Positions 17,193 to 25,015 of a stretch of DNA of 38,211 nt are shown here, piece after piece. A model generated the notes under the pieces. The model was not told the origin of the DNA. It was given only the letters and a program-made list of their open reading frames with translations, and did not search any database. The stretch is from Streptomyces sp. MBT65 (GTDB lineage Bacteria; Actinomycetota; Actinomycetes; Streptomycetales; Streptomycetaceae). The stretch covers positions 1 to 38,211 of the forward strand of contig NZ_JAENRY010000045.1 in assembly GCF_016612545.1 (NCBI RefSeq), read 5' to 3'. How positions within the stretch are numbered: position 1 is the first letter of the stretch; each line of letters begins with the position of its first letter. Position numbers and translations under genes: made by a program.

Positions 17193-18251
17193 TCATGACG
17201 TGTCGTCGGTGCCCGTCGCCTTCGTCCGCGCGGACGACGACGTACGGACAAGGAGTTCGAACCCGGCGCTCTCGGTCCGGCCGGGCAGCTCCCGGAAGTC
17301 GCTCAGAGCCATGCGGGAGCGCAACAACGCGACGGCCTTGCGGGCGATCGACCCGCGCTGCGGGTCGACGGTGGTCAGGGGCGGTGAGGTGAAGCGGGCC
17401 GCGTCGATGTCGTCGAAGCCCGTCAGCGCGACGTCGTCGGGGACGGCGATCCCGCTTCGGCCCAGTACGGACAGCGCGCCGATGGCGACCACGTCGTTGT
17501 AGCAGAAGAGCGCGTCGAAGCGGACTCGGGTACGCAGCAGCCGGGTCGTGGCCCCGACGCCGGCTGAGAACAGGTCGGCGTCGTCCACGCCGAGGACCAG
17601 CGAGTCGTCGTAGGCGACGCCGGCCTCGTCGAGCGCTCGGCGGTAGCCGTGCAGACGCCGGCCGCCGGCCCGTGGACCGGTCCGTTCGCAGATGGCGGCG
17701 ATCCGGCGCCGGCCCTGGGCGAGCAGGTGGGCGACGGCCGCGTGCGCGCCCTGCTCATCGGCGATCCCGACGTAGTCCAGGTTCAGCCCGGCGGCCTCGG
17801 CGGGACGCTCACCGAGGACCACCGTGGGTTGAGCCACCGGCTGCGAAAGGTAGTCCTCCGGAGCGAGGGCGTGCGGCACGTAGATGACCCCGTCCACGAG
17901 TTCGCCGTGCGACGTGGACAGCAGGGTCCGCTCCCGTCGGGCGTCACCCCTGGTGGGCGCGAGCACCACTTTCAGTCCCAGGGCCTCCGGAGCGCTGATG
18001 ATCTGCTCGGCCAGCTCCGCGTTGAACGGCTGGTGGACGTTCGGGATCACCAGAGCGATCGTGCCCGTGCGCCGGGAGCGCAGACCGCGGGCGAAGGGAT
18101 TGAGCCGGTAGCCGAGTTCCTCGATGGCCGCGCGCACCCGCCGCTCGGTCTCCCGGCTGAAGGAGCCGGTGCCGTTGACGACGTTGGAGACCGTCTTCGT
18201 CGACACCCCGGCACGCTCGGCCACGGTGCTCATCGTCACGCCCCGCCCCAT
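17193..18251 (-). CDS. LacI-family transcriptional regulator
   Basis: A 352-residue protein. The N-terminal LacI helix-turn-helix is [22 protein letters not shown] (about 6-27). The hinge region ([16 protein letters not shown]) comes next, and then a periplasmic-binding-protein-like effector domain ([12 protein letters not shown]; late [21 protein letters not shown]). Two in-frame ATGs exist. I prefer 18251 because GGGAGG lies about 9 nt before it; 18233 has only a weak site. The start overlaps the end of the upstream LacI gene by 16 nt. Members usually repress sugar genes and release DNA on binding a sugar. The GH51 gene directly downstream is the most likely target. Confidence 0.88.
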   Translation of the reverse strand: MGRGVTMSTVAERAGVSTKTVSNVVNGTGSFSRETERRVRAAIEELGYRLNPFARGLRSRRTGTIALVIPNVHQPFNAELAEQIISAPEALGLKVVLAPTRGDARRERTLLSTSHGELVDGVIYVPHALAPEDYLSQPVAQPTVVLGERPAEAAGLNLDYVGIADEQGAHAAVAHLLAQGRRRIAAICERTGPRAGGRRLHGYRRALDEAGVAYDDSLVLGVDDADLFSAGVGATTRLLRTRVRFDALFCYNDVVAIGALSVLGRSGIAVPDDVALTGFDDIDAARFTSPPLTTVDPQRGSIARKAVALLRSRMALSDFRELPGRTESAGFELLVRTSSSARTKATGTDDTS

Positions 18252-19276
18252 GCCGACATCCCTCCCAACGTCGAATCACGGACGGTCAGTTCGAAGTCGG
18301 CGACGATCAGCCGGCCCGTGTCCGTCGTGGCCGTGCCGTTCATACGGCCGATCAGCAGCGTCAGCGCCTCGCGGGCGATCCGCGCCGTGCCCGGGCCGAT
18401 CGAGGTGAGCGCCGGACAGGAGTAGCGGGCGTCGTCGATGTCGTCGAAGCCGGCGACGGCCACCTCGGCGGGGATCCTCAGCCCCGCCTCCTGCACGGCG
18501 TGCAGGGCGCCCAGCGCCAGGGAGTCCGCGAAGGCCACCACCGCGTCGAACCGGACACCGCGTTCGATCAGCAGCCGCACCCCGGCCGCTCCCGACTCGC
18601 GGTTCCAGTCGGCGATACCCACCGCGTGGACCAGTTCGGGCAGGTAGGGCAGGCCCGCGTCGCGCAGCCCGTCCCGGTAGCCGTCCAGCCGCAGATGGGC
18701 GGCGGCCTGGTCCGGCCGACCGGAGTGGTCGGCTCCGAGCACCGCGATCCGGGAGTATCCCAGCGAGACCATGTGGGCGACCAGGGCCCGCAGTCCTTCC
18801 CGGTTGGCCATCGCAACGCGGTCGACGGGAGCGTCGTAGGCGCGTTCCGCCATGAAGACCGTCGGCACGGTCCGGGCAACAGTCCGGGCCTGCGCGTCCG
18901 ACATCCCCAGCGGGCACATCAGCAACCCGCCCAGATGTGGGCCGTGTTCGCGCGCCAACTCGAGTTCGGTCTCCGCGTCTCCGCCGGTGAGTTCGATCAG
19001 CACGGTCAGCTCATGGCGTTCGGCCTCGCGCATGATCGCCTCGGCGAGCGAGGAGTAGTACGGCTGGGTCAGGCGCGGCAGGGCCAGTCCGACCAGGCCG
19101 GTCCGGCCGGTGCGCAGATTGCGGGCGACCGCGTTGGGACGGAAGTCCAACTCGTGGATGGCCGCGGCGACTCGCTGCCGGGTCCGCTCGCTGACACCGG
19201 GCTCCTCGTTGACCACCCGGGAGACGGTTTTCAGGGACACCCCGGCCCGCTGGGCCACGTCATGCATCGTGGACAT
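18236..19276 (-). CDS. LacI-family transcriptional regulator
   Basis: A 346-residue protein. The ATG at 19276 precedes the canonical helix-turn-helix MHDVAQRAGVSLKTVSRVVNEEPGVS. A hinge helix (NAVARNLRTGRTG) and an effector domain with VAVAGFDDIDDARYSCPALTSI follow. It is the first gene of a lacI-lacI-abfA run. It has its own upstream promoter, with an odd-centred palindrome CGTTG-T-CAACG over the -35, suggesting autoregulation. It shares only ordinary family resemblance with the next regulator, so this is not a recent duplication. Confidence 0.88.
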   Translation of the reverse strand: MSTMHDVAQRAGVSLKTVSRVVNEEPGVSERTRQRVAAAIHELDFRPNAVARNLRTGRTGLVGLALPRLTQPYYSSLAEAIMREAERHELTVLIELTGGDAETELELAREHGPHLGGLLMCPLGMSDAQARTVARTVPTVFMAERAYDAPVDRVAMANREGLRALVAHMVSLGYSRIAVLGADHSGRPDQAAAHLRLDGYRDGLRDAGLPYLPELVHAVGIADWNRESGAAGVRLLIERGVRFDAVVAFADSLALGALHAVQEAGLRIPAEVAVAGFDDIDDARYSCPALTSIGPGTARIAREALTLLIGRMNGTATTDTGRLIVADFELTVRDSTLGGMSAWGGA

Positions 19277-19579
19277 CACAGAACTCCATGTGCGTGTGAG
19301 GCCTGGGCGGCGTGAGCATCGCATCGGAGATTCATCGTTGTCAACGGCTCATTTCGCGGCAGGCGTCCGGAGAATGTCGTCCGGCGCGACCGCGGATGTC
19401 CCCGAACATCCCCTTCAGGCAGGGAAGTTCGAGGAACAAGGGAGAGGCAATGCATAGCCGGCGGTGAAACCCGGAGGAAGGAATGCGGACAGACCGGTAC
19501 TGACGACGATGGACTAGCTGGACGGGCTGGTGCCCGTTCCGCCGAGCGCACTCGCTCCGAAGAAGGTCGCCCCGAAGGA

Positions 19580-19593
19580 CTAGATCGATTTAG
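19580..19593. promoter_or_regulatory. C1-cluster operator, site 1 (upstream of folP)
   Basis: CTAGATCGATTTAG is a CG-centred palindrome with 6 of 7 half-site positions paired. It is identical to site 3 before the first demethylase gene. It lies 35 bp (centre to centre) upstream of site 2, a spacing that would allow two dimers on similar faces of the helix. Confidence 0.7.
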
Positions 19594-19602
19594 CTTTCTC
19601 CG

Positions 19603-19631
19603 TTAACGTGACGACCTAATCGATTTAGTAA
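19603..19631 (+). promoter_or_regulatory. Predicted folP promoter
   Basis: TTAACG (19603-19608), a 17-nt spacer, then TAGTAA (19626-19631), about 44 nt before the folP ATG. Operator site 2 covers the spacer and the edge of the -10, the classic geometry for repression by steric exclusion. Confidence 0.5.
19615..19628. promoter_or_regulatory. C1-cluster operator, site 2 (over the folP -10)
   Basis: CCTAATCGATTTAG: the AATCGATT core is perfect, the outer positions partly conserved (5 of 7 half-site pairs). Confidence 0.65.
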
Positions 19632-19674
19632 TCCTTTCTCGCGGCGGGACGCGGGATCAAGGAGGTTGCCACCG

Positions 19675-20571
19675 ATGCCAACCATGCAAGACGTCCCCGT
19701 CAGGCGGCCGGGGACGCGTACCGAACTCGAAGGGCTGCCCCGGCCCGGCCGATGTCTGGTCATGGGGATCCTCAACGTCACGCCGGACTCGTTCTCCGAC
19801 GGCGGCCTGTACGCCGACACCGGACGCGCCGTCGACCGGGGGCTGGCGCTCGCCGCTCAGGGCGCGGACATCGTGGATGTGGGCGGCGAGTCCACCAGGC
19901 CGGGGGCGTACCCCGTCGGTCTGGAGGAGGAACTCGCCCGGACCGTCCCGGTGGTGCGCGCACTTGCCCGGGCCGGTGTGTGCACGAGCGTCGACACGAT
20001 GCACGCGCCTGTGGCCCGGGCCGCCGTCGAGGCGGGTGCTCGGCTGGTCAACGACGTGAGCGGCGGCCTGGCCGATCCGGCCATGGCGTCGACCGTCGCC
20101 GCGGCCGGTGTTCCGTACGTCGCCATGCACTGGCGTGCGCCGAGCCGCGAGATGGACCGGCATGCCGAGTACGGCGATGTCGTGGACGATGTCATTGCCG
20201 AACTCGGCCTGCGCGTCCGGCAGTTGGCGGACGCGGGAGTCGATCCGGCCCGTGTCGTCCTCGATCCGGGAATCGGCTTCGCCAAGCGGCCCGAGCACGA
20301 CTGGACGCTGCTGGCCCATCTGGGATCTCTGCGGCGACTGGGCTGCCCGCTGCTCGTCGGCGCGTCGAGGAAGCGCTTCATCGGCGCGGCCCTCGCCGCC
20401 GGAGGCGCCGGTGAGGTGCCGCCCGCGGGGCGGGACGTGGCATCGGCGGCGGTCTCCGCGCTCGCCGCCGTCGCGGGCGCGTACTGCGTGCGCGTCCACG
20501 ATGTCCGCGCCGGCCTGGACGCGGTGCGCATGGCCGCCGCCTACCGCGCACACCTCGACCGGACACCGTAG
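19675..20571 (+). CDS. folP: Dihydropteroate synthase
   Basis: A 298-residue protein. The ATG at 19675 follows AAGGAGG by 9 nt; an in-frame TTG at 19666 is too close to that site. All signature motifs are present: NVTPDSFSDGG (34-44) for the pterin/pABA loop, DVGGESTRPGA (68-77), NDVSGG, DPGIGFAK (197-204) and the pABA-side SRKRF (231-235). The enzyme joins 6-hydroxymethyl-dihydropterin diphosphate to p-aminobenzoate. Here it stands apart from other pterin genes and heads a C1-metabolism cluster, with two copies of the cluster's operator in its promoter. It is probably a second, catabolism-linked folP that raises the folate pool. A sulfonamide-insensitive role is possible, but there is no direct sign of it. 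Confidence 0.93.
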   Translation: MPTMQDVPVRRPGTRTELEGLPRPGRCLVMGILNVTPDSFSDGGLYADTGRAVDRGLALAAQGADIVDVGGESTRPGAYPVGLEEELARTVPVVRALARAGVCTSVDTMHAPVARAAVEAGARLVNDVSGGLADPAMASTVAAAGVPYVAMHWRAPSREMDRHAEYGDVVDDVIAELGLRVRQLADAGVDPARVVLDPGIGFAKRPEHDWTLLAHLGSLRRLGCPLLVGASRKRFIGAALAAGGAGEVPPAGRDVASAAVSALAAVAGAYCVRVHDVRAGLDAVRMAAAYRAHLDRTP

Positions 20572-20689
20572 GAAACCCGCCGACCGGCACTCGCCCTGAG
20601 TGAGGCCGCTCCGCCCCCTCCACCAGATCGCTTCAGTGAGGCAATCCCCAGAACCTGCCGAGCCGGGCTCGGGGCCCTTCACTGTCGTA

Positions 20690-20703
20690 CTAGATCGATT
20701 TAG
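20690..20703. promoter_or_regulatory. C1-cluster operator, site 3 (upstream of the first demethylase gene)
   Basis: CTAGATCGATTTAG, identical to site 1, 47 nt before the ATG. It overlaps a possible promoter, TTCACT (20678-20683), 16-nt spacer, TAGCTT (20700-20705). Confidence 0.7.
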
Positions 20704-20750
20704 CTTTCCTGAGTCAGACCGCTGAGAGTCGCTACGAGCAAGGAGTCACC

Positions 20751-22094
20751 ATGGCAATCCCCACGCTCCAGGACGCCATCGACCGGGCCGGTTCGCCGAT
20801 CAAGCTGCTGTGGCAGCCCGATGCCGAACCGTGGACCCCCGAAGTCGTCGAGCGCGAGTACTCGGGCTGGCGCCAGGAGCAGGCCGCGTGGCACGAGGGT
20901 GTGGCACTCCTCAACCTCTCGCACCACATGTACGACATGTGGATCGAGGGACCGGACGCCACGAAGGTGCTCGCCGAGCACGGGGTCAACAACTTCGAGA
21001 AGTTCGCGATCGGGCAGGCCAAGCAGTACGTGCCGGTCACCCGCCACGGCCAGATCGTCACCGACGGGATCCTCGCCCGGGAGGGCGAGAACAAGTACCT
21101 GCTCAGCGGGATCCCGGCCGCACAGCACTGGGTGCAGTACCACGCGGAGAAGGGCGGCTACGACGTCGGCTTCGTCACCGACCCGTCCTCCGCCTTCCGT
21201 CCGGGCGGTGGCGATCCGAAGCTGTTCCGCTACCAGATCCAGGGACCGCTGGCGACGGAACTGGTCGAGCGGGTCTTCGGCGGGCCGCTGCCGGAGACCA
21301 AGTTCTTCCACTCCGCCGCGGTCACCCTCGACGGCCGCTCTCTTCGCGCCCTGCGGCACGGCATGGCCGGCCAGGCCGGCTTCGAGTTCATCGGCCCGTG
21401 GGAGCACTCCGCGTATGTGCACGAGGCGTTCCTCAAGGCGGGCGAGCCGCTCGGCCTGATCCAGGTGGGCGCCCTCGCGTACGCCACGCCCAGTGTCGAG
21501 AGCGGGTGGATCCCCTCGCCCGTCCCCGGCATCTACACCGACCCGGACCTGGTGGAATACCGCAGGTACCTTCCCCTGTTCGGCATCGAGGGCAAGCGTC
21601 CGCTGAACGGCAGCTACTTCTCGGAGGACATCGAGGACTACTACGTCTCCCCGTACGAACTGGGCTACGGGAAGGTGATCCACTTCGGTCACGACTTCGT
21701 GGGCCGCGACGCCCTGGTGAAGGCCAGGGACGAGCCGCTCCGCACCAAGGTCACCCTCGTCCTCGACCCGGAGGACGTCCGCACCGTCGTCGGACAGGGC
21801 GAGGACCCCGGCTTCGTGCTCTCCTACGCCCGGCACCGGGTGGAGAACGCCACCGGTCTGGTCGGCGTGACCATGCAGAGCGCCTCGATCGACCCGGTGG
21901 GAGCGGTGCTCGCGCAGACCCTGATCGACCCCGAACACGCCGCGCCGGGCAGCGAGGTGACGGTGGTCTGGGGCGAGCACCCCGGCTCCGGCACCGACCC
22001 CGAGGCCGACCTCGGCTTCCCCCGCATCCGTGCCACGGTCCAGCCCTCCCCGTTCAACCAGCACGCGCGCACCCTCTACCGCCGCGACCGCTGA
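20751..22094 (+). CDS. GcvT-fold THF-dependent O-demethylase-like protein (LigM/DesA type), paralogue 1
   Basis: A 447-residue protein. The ATG at 20751 follows AAGGAG by about 6 nt. It belongs to the aminomethyltransferase (GcvT) fold and reads like LigM/DesA, which move a methyl group from a methoxylated aromatic acid to tetrahydrofolate. The N-terminal LLWQPDAEPW, a GWRQEQAAWHEGVALLNLSHHM segment (His pair at 58-59), FRYQIQGP, RHGMAGQAGFEF and YATPSVESGW (Tyr near 244) follow the LigM layout; from memory, LigM uses a His near 60 and a Tyr near 247. It starts the gene run demethylase-metF-purU-folD-pabB. The substrate is unknown: vanillate or syringate is plausible, and non-aromatic methyl donors cannot be excluded. 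Confidence 0.8.
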   Translation: MAIPTLQDAIDRAGSPIKLLWQPDAEPWTPEVVEREYSGWRQEQAAWHEGVALLNLSHHMYDMWIEGPDATKVLAEHGVNNFEKFAIGQAKQYVPVTRHGQIVTDGILAREGENKYLLSGIPAAQHWVQYHAEKGGYDVGFVTDPSSAFRPGGGDPKLFRYQIQGPLATELVERVFGGPLPETKFFHSAAVTLDGRSLRALRHGMAGQAGFEFIGPWEHSAYVHEAFLKAGEPLGLIQVGALAYATPSVESGWIPSPVPGIYTDPDLVEYRRYLPLFGIEGKRPLNGSYFSEDIEDYYVSPYELGYGKVIHFGHDFVGRDALVKARDEPLRTKVTLVLDPEDVRTVVGQGEDPGFVLSYARHRVENATGLVGVTMQSASIDPVGAVLAQTLIDPEHAAPGSEVTVVWGEHPGSGTDPEADLGFPRIRATVQPSPFNQHARTLYRRDR

Positions 22095-22215
22095 CCTCGG
22101 GCGACCCTGCGGCACCGTTCCGGCCCGGCCCTCATGTCTCCTGGGCCGCGCCGGCGGTGCCGCGGGTACGCCCCCGACCTCGGCCCCCGCAGACGAGAGA
22201 GCGAGACGAAAGACG

Positions 22216-23088
22216 ATGAATCCCGCAAGCACCGTACGAACAGCGGTCGGTACTTCGCTGCTCGAGGACTTCTCCCTGGAGATGACGGGCAAGGACGTCC
22301 CCAAACTGGAAGAGGCCCGCGACAGCATCCCGCAGGGCACCCGGATCAACGTCACCTTCCTCGGCAACGAGAACCTCCGGATGCGGTTGGAGGCGGCCCG
22401 GGCGGTCAAACGGCTCGGGTTCGTTCCGGTGCCCCACATATCGGCCCGCCGCCTGGGCTCGCGCGCCGACTTCGAGGAGTTCCTGTCCGGACTGCGCGAC
22501 GACGGCACCTCCGACAACGTGTTCGTCGTCGGAGGCGATCCGACGGACCCCGAGGGCCCCTACGCCGATTCGCTCTCCCTGATCGAGACGGGCCTGCTCC
22601 AGGAGTACGGCGTCCGCCATGTGAGCGTCAGCGGATACCCGGAAGGGCATCCCGCGATCGACGACGGCGCGCTCTGGTCCGCGCTGCGGGACAAGCACGC
22701 CTCGCTCGCCGCCCAGCCCCTGGAGGGCGGCATCATCACGCAGTTCGGGTTCGACGTCGAGCCGGTGCTCGCCTGGGTCGAACAGGTTCGTGGCCGAGGC
22801 ATCGAACTCCCCGTCCGGATCGGCGTGCCCGGACCGGCCGGAGTGCGCCGGCTCATGTCGTACGCGGCCCGCTTCGGGGTCGGGACCAGCGCCTCGGTCG
22901 TCAAGAAATATGGGTTGTCCCTGAGCAACCTCATGGGCACGGCAGGACCCGACCGCTTCCTGCGCGACCTCGCCGCGGCCCACGACCCCGGCCGCCACGG
23001 CGAGTTGAAGATCCACTTCTATACGTTCGGCGGGCTCAAGGCCACCTCCGACTGGGCCGCCCGCTTCCGGAAGGAAAGCCCGGCATGA
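22216..23088 (+). CDS. metF: Methylenetetrahydrofolate reductase family protein
   Basis: A 290-residue FAD-type TIM-barrel protein of the MetF family. The start at ATG 22216 is preceded only by a purine run, no strong Shine-Dalgarno. The catalytic Glu is retained in EDFSLEMTGKD (about 22), but the usual FEFFPP context is changed to LEMTGKD. Other visible segments are VTFLGNENLRMRLEAARAVK, FVPVPHISARR, VVGGDPTDPEGPY and GGIITQFGFDVE (the flavin/folate side). MetF interconverts 5,10-methylene-THF and 5-methyl-THF. Next to a THF-dependent demethylase, as in the ligM-metF pair of Sphingobium, it most likely oxidises the methyl-THF formed by demethylation. Its stop overlaps the purU start by 4 nt, so the two are coupled. 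Confidence 0.82.
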   Translation: MNPASTVRTAVGTSLLEDFSLEMTGKDVPKLEEARDSIPQGTRINVTFLGNENLRMRLEAARAVKRLGFVPVPHISARRLGSRADFEEFLSGLRDDGTSDNVFVVGGDPTDPEGPYADSLSLIETGLLQEYGVRHVSVSGYPEGHPAIDDGALWSALRDKHASLAAQPLEGGIITQFGFDVEPVLAWVEQVRGRGIELPVRIGVPGPAGVRRLMSYAARFGVGTSASVVKKYGLSLSNLMGTAGPDRFLRDLAAAHDPGRHGELKIHFYTFGGLKATSDWAARFRKESPA

Positions 23089-23990
23089 CCCTCACCCAAG
23101 ACGCCCCGGCCCGTGCCGCGATGGCCAAGCGCCCCGCCCAGCAGGCCTCGCTCGTCCTCCAGGGCGCCGACGCCACCGGCATCGTCGCCGCCGTGACCTC
23201 CGTCCTGAGCCGCCACGGCGCGAACATCGTCTCCCTCGACCAGTACTCGGACAATCCGCACGGCGGCGCCTTCTTCCAGCGCACGGTCTTCGGACTCGAC
23301 GGTCTCCAGGCCGCGTTGCCCGCGCTCCGCGCCGACCTCGACGAGCACTTGGTCGACGCGTTCGGGCTCAGCTACACCCTGCGCGACCTGTCGGTGCCCA
23401 AGCGGGTCGCGATCTTCGCCTCGAAGTCCGACCACTGCCTGCTCGACCTGCTCTGGCGCCACCGGCAGGGGCAACTGCCCGTCACCGTCGCCATGGTGAT
23501 CTCCAACCACCCCGACGTGGCGGAGGAGGTCCGCAGCTTCGGGATCCCCTTCTTCCACGTGCCCTGCCAGGGTGCCGACAAGTCCGCCGCCGAGGCCGAA
23601 CACCTGCGGCTGCTCAAGGGCAACGTCGACTTCGTCGTCCTGGCCCGCTACATGCAGATCCTCTCGGGGGACTTCATCGAGGACGTCGGCATCCCGATCA
23701 TCAACATCCACCACTCCTTCCTGCCCGCCTTCATCGGCGCCGGCCCCTACGCGAAGGCCAAGGAGCGGGGCGTGAAGCTGGTGGGAGCCACCGCCCACTA
23801 CGTCACCCAGGACCTCGACGAAGGCCCGATCATCGAGCAGGACGTCGTCCGCGTCACCCACGCCCACTCGGCCACCGACCTCACCCGCCGCGGCGCCGAC
23901 GTGGAACGCGCGGTCCTCTCCCGCGCGGTGCTGTGGCACGCCGAGGACCGGGTCATGCGCGACGGCAACCACACCATCGTCTTCGCCTAG
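23085..23990 (+). CDS. purU: Formyltetrahydrofolate deformylase
   Basis: A 301-residue protein. An N-terminal ACT domain (about 21-100) is followed by a formyltransferase-like hydrolase domain (about 106-300). Catalytic residues are visible: NIHHSFLP (Asn ~207, His ~209) and the Asp of QDLDEGPIIEQ (~245). PurU hydrolyses 10-formyl-THF to formate and free THF. The ATG (23085) overlaps the metF stop as ATGA. In this cluster it is the exit step of C1 oxidation and returns THF to the demethylase. The cluster shows no formate-THF ligase, so PurU takes the place of the fhs/ligH gene seen in Sphingobium. ACT domains often bind Gly or Met, so an allosteric signal is possible. Confidence 0.93.
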   Translation: MTLTQDAPARAAMAKRPAQQASLVLQGADATGIVAAVTSVLSRHGANIVSLDQYSDNPHGGAFFQRTVFGLDGLQAALPALRADLDEHLVDAFGLSYTLRDLSVPKRVAIFASKSDHCLLDLLWRHRQGQLPVTVAMVISNHPDVAEEVRSFGIPFFHVPCQGADKSAAEAEHLRLLKGNVDFVVLARYMQILSGDFIEDVGIPIINIHHSFLPAFIGAGPYAKAKERGVKLVGATAHYVTQDLDEGPIIEQDVVRVTHAHSATDLTRRGADVERAVLSRAVLWHAEDRVMRDGNHTIVFA

Positions 23991-24086
23991 CGACGCGCGT
24001 CACGCAACCGTGGCCGCGGCGACCGTACGCAGCGCGGTCCTGCGGCCCCGGCGAATCGTTCCCCATCACAAGAAAGCGGTCCGACC

Positions 24087-24956
24087 ATGACCACCAGGAT
24101 CGACGGCACCGCGATCGCCCGGCGGATCCGCTCGCAGGTCGCCGAGGAGGTCGCCGCGGTCGCGGCCACGACGCCGGGAGGAGTCCCCGGACTGGCGACC
24201 GTCCTCGTCGGCGACGATCCGGCCAGCGCCGTGTACGTCGCCGCGAAACGCCGGGCCATCAAGGAGGCCGGCATGCGCGACTTCCACCGCCATCTGCCCC
24301 GGCACGCGACCCACGACGACGTGGCCGCCGTCATCGACGAACTGGCCGCCGACCCGCGGGTCTCCGGCATCCTGCTCCAACTCCCCTTGCCCGCACCGCT
24401 CGACGCCGCCACGCTGCTCGACCGCATCCCCGTCACGAAGGACGTCGACGGTCTCACCACCGCCAGCCTGGGTCTCCTCGCCCGCGGGGAGCGGGGGTTG
24501 CGCCCCTGCACGCCCAGCGGAGTCATCGCGCTGCTGGATGCCGAGGGCGTTCCGCTCCAGGGCGCGAACGTCGCGGTGGTGGGCTGGGGCGAGCTCGTCG
24601 GAAAACCTCTGACCCACCTCCTCCTGCGGCGCGGGGCAACCGTGTCGGTGGCGCACGAGTTCACCCTCGACCTCGCCGCGGTCACGCGCCCCGCCGACAT
24701 CGTCGTGGTCGCCACCGGTGTCCGCGGGCTCATCGGCCCCGAACACGTCAGGCCCGGCGCCGTCGTCATCGATGTCGGCATCCACCGGACGCCTTCGGGC
24801 CTGACCGGCGACGTCCGCTCCGCGGAACTCGACGGAATCGCCGGTCGCATCACCCCCGTTCCGGGCGGAGTGGGCCCCATGACCATCGCCATGCTGCTGG
24901 TCAACACGCTGCAAGCCGCTCAGTGGAGTTCGGGTCTTGAGACCGTCGCGGCATGA
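24087..24956 (+). CDS. folD: Methylenetetrahydrofolate dehydrogenase/cyclohydrolase
   Basis: A 289-residue bifunctional enzyme converting 5,10-methylene-THF through methenyl-THF to 10-formyl-THF. The catalytic Tyr50 and Lys54 are in YVAAKRRAIKEAG, at the same numbers as in E. coli FolD. QLPLPAPLD, PVTKDVDG (Asp 121), RPCTPSGV and the C-terminal TPVPGGVGPMT are canonical. The nucleotide-binding motif is unusual: it reads GWGELVGKP (166-174), where most FolD proteins have G-(R/A)-S-x-(I/L)-VG. This could alter NADP/NAD preference. It lies 96 nt after purU in the same run and is probably a second, dissimilatory FolD next to a housekeeping copy elsewhere. Confidence 0.93.
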   Translation: MTTRIDGTAIARRIRSQVAEEVAAVAATTPGGVPGLATVLVGDDPASAVYVAAKRRAIKEAGMRDFHRHLPRHATHDDVAAVIDELAADPRVSGILLQLPLPAPLDAATLLDRIPVTKDVDGLTTASLGLLARGERGLRPCTPSGVIALLDAEGVPLQGANVAVVGWGELVGKPLTHLLLRRGATVSVAHEFTLDLAAVTRPADIVVVATGVRGLIGPEHVRPGAVVIDVGIHRTPSGLTGDVRSAELDGIAGRITPVPGGVGPMTIAMLLVNTLQAAQWSSGLETVAA

Positions 24957-25015
24957 GAACCCGCCGGAACAAGGGCTCGACAGCCGGGAGTTGCTCGCGG
25001 CGAAGGAGGTTCGGT

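Larger units (their letters stand above)
19277..19674. promoter_or_regulatory. Divergent intergenic region lacI / folP
   Basis: These 398 nt hold two control regions. On the minus strand a promoter for the LacI gene reads TTGACA (19344-19339), an 18-nt spacer, then GATGCT (19320-19315), overlapped by the palindrome CGTTGTCAACG at 19336-19346. On the plus strand the folP promoter and two copies of the C1-cluster palindrome lie at 19580-19631. The middle (about 19350-19570) shows no gene or repeat that I can support. Confidence 0.55.

Noticed and set aside
15638..17392. Long plus-strand open frame (over 580 codons) across the arabinofuranosidase gene
   Set aside because: It is antisense to a clear GH51 gene and its translation is a low-complexity Gly/Val/Arg/Ala string without motifs. 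Such mirror frames are expected in very GC-rich DNA.
19675..20571. A sulfonamide-resistance gene (sul-like DHPS)
   Set aside because: The sequence has all normal FolP motifs without an obvious loop insertion, no mobile element is nearby, and the promoter carries the C1-cluster palindromes.
20700..22517. Minus-strand open frame of about 600 codons across demethylase paralogue 1
   Set aside because: It is a mirror of the real gene's codon bias. It begins inside metF, lacks a ribosome site and has no motifs.
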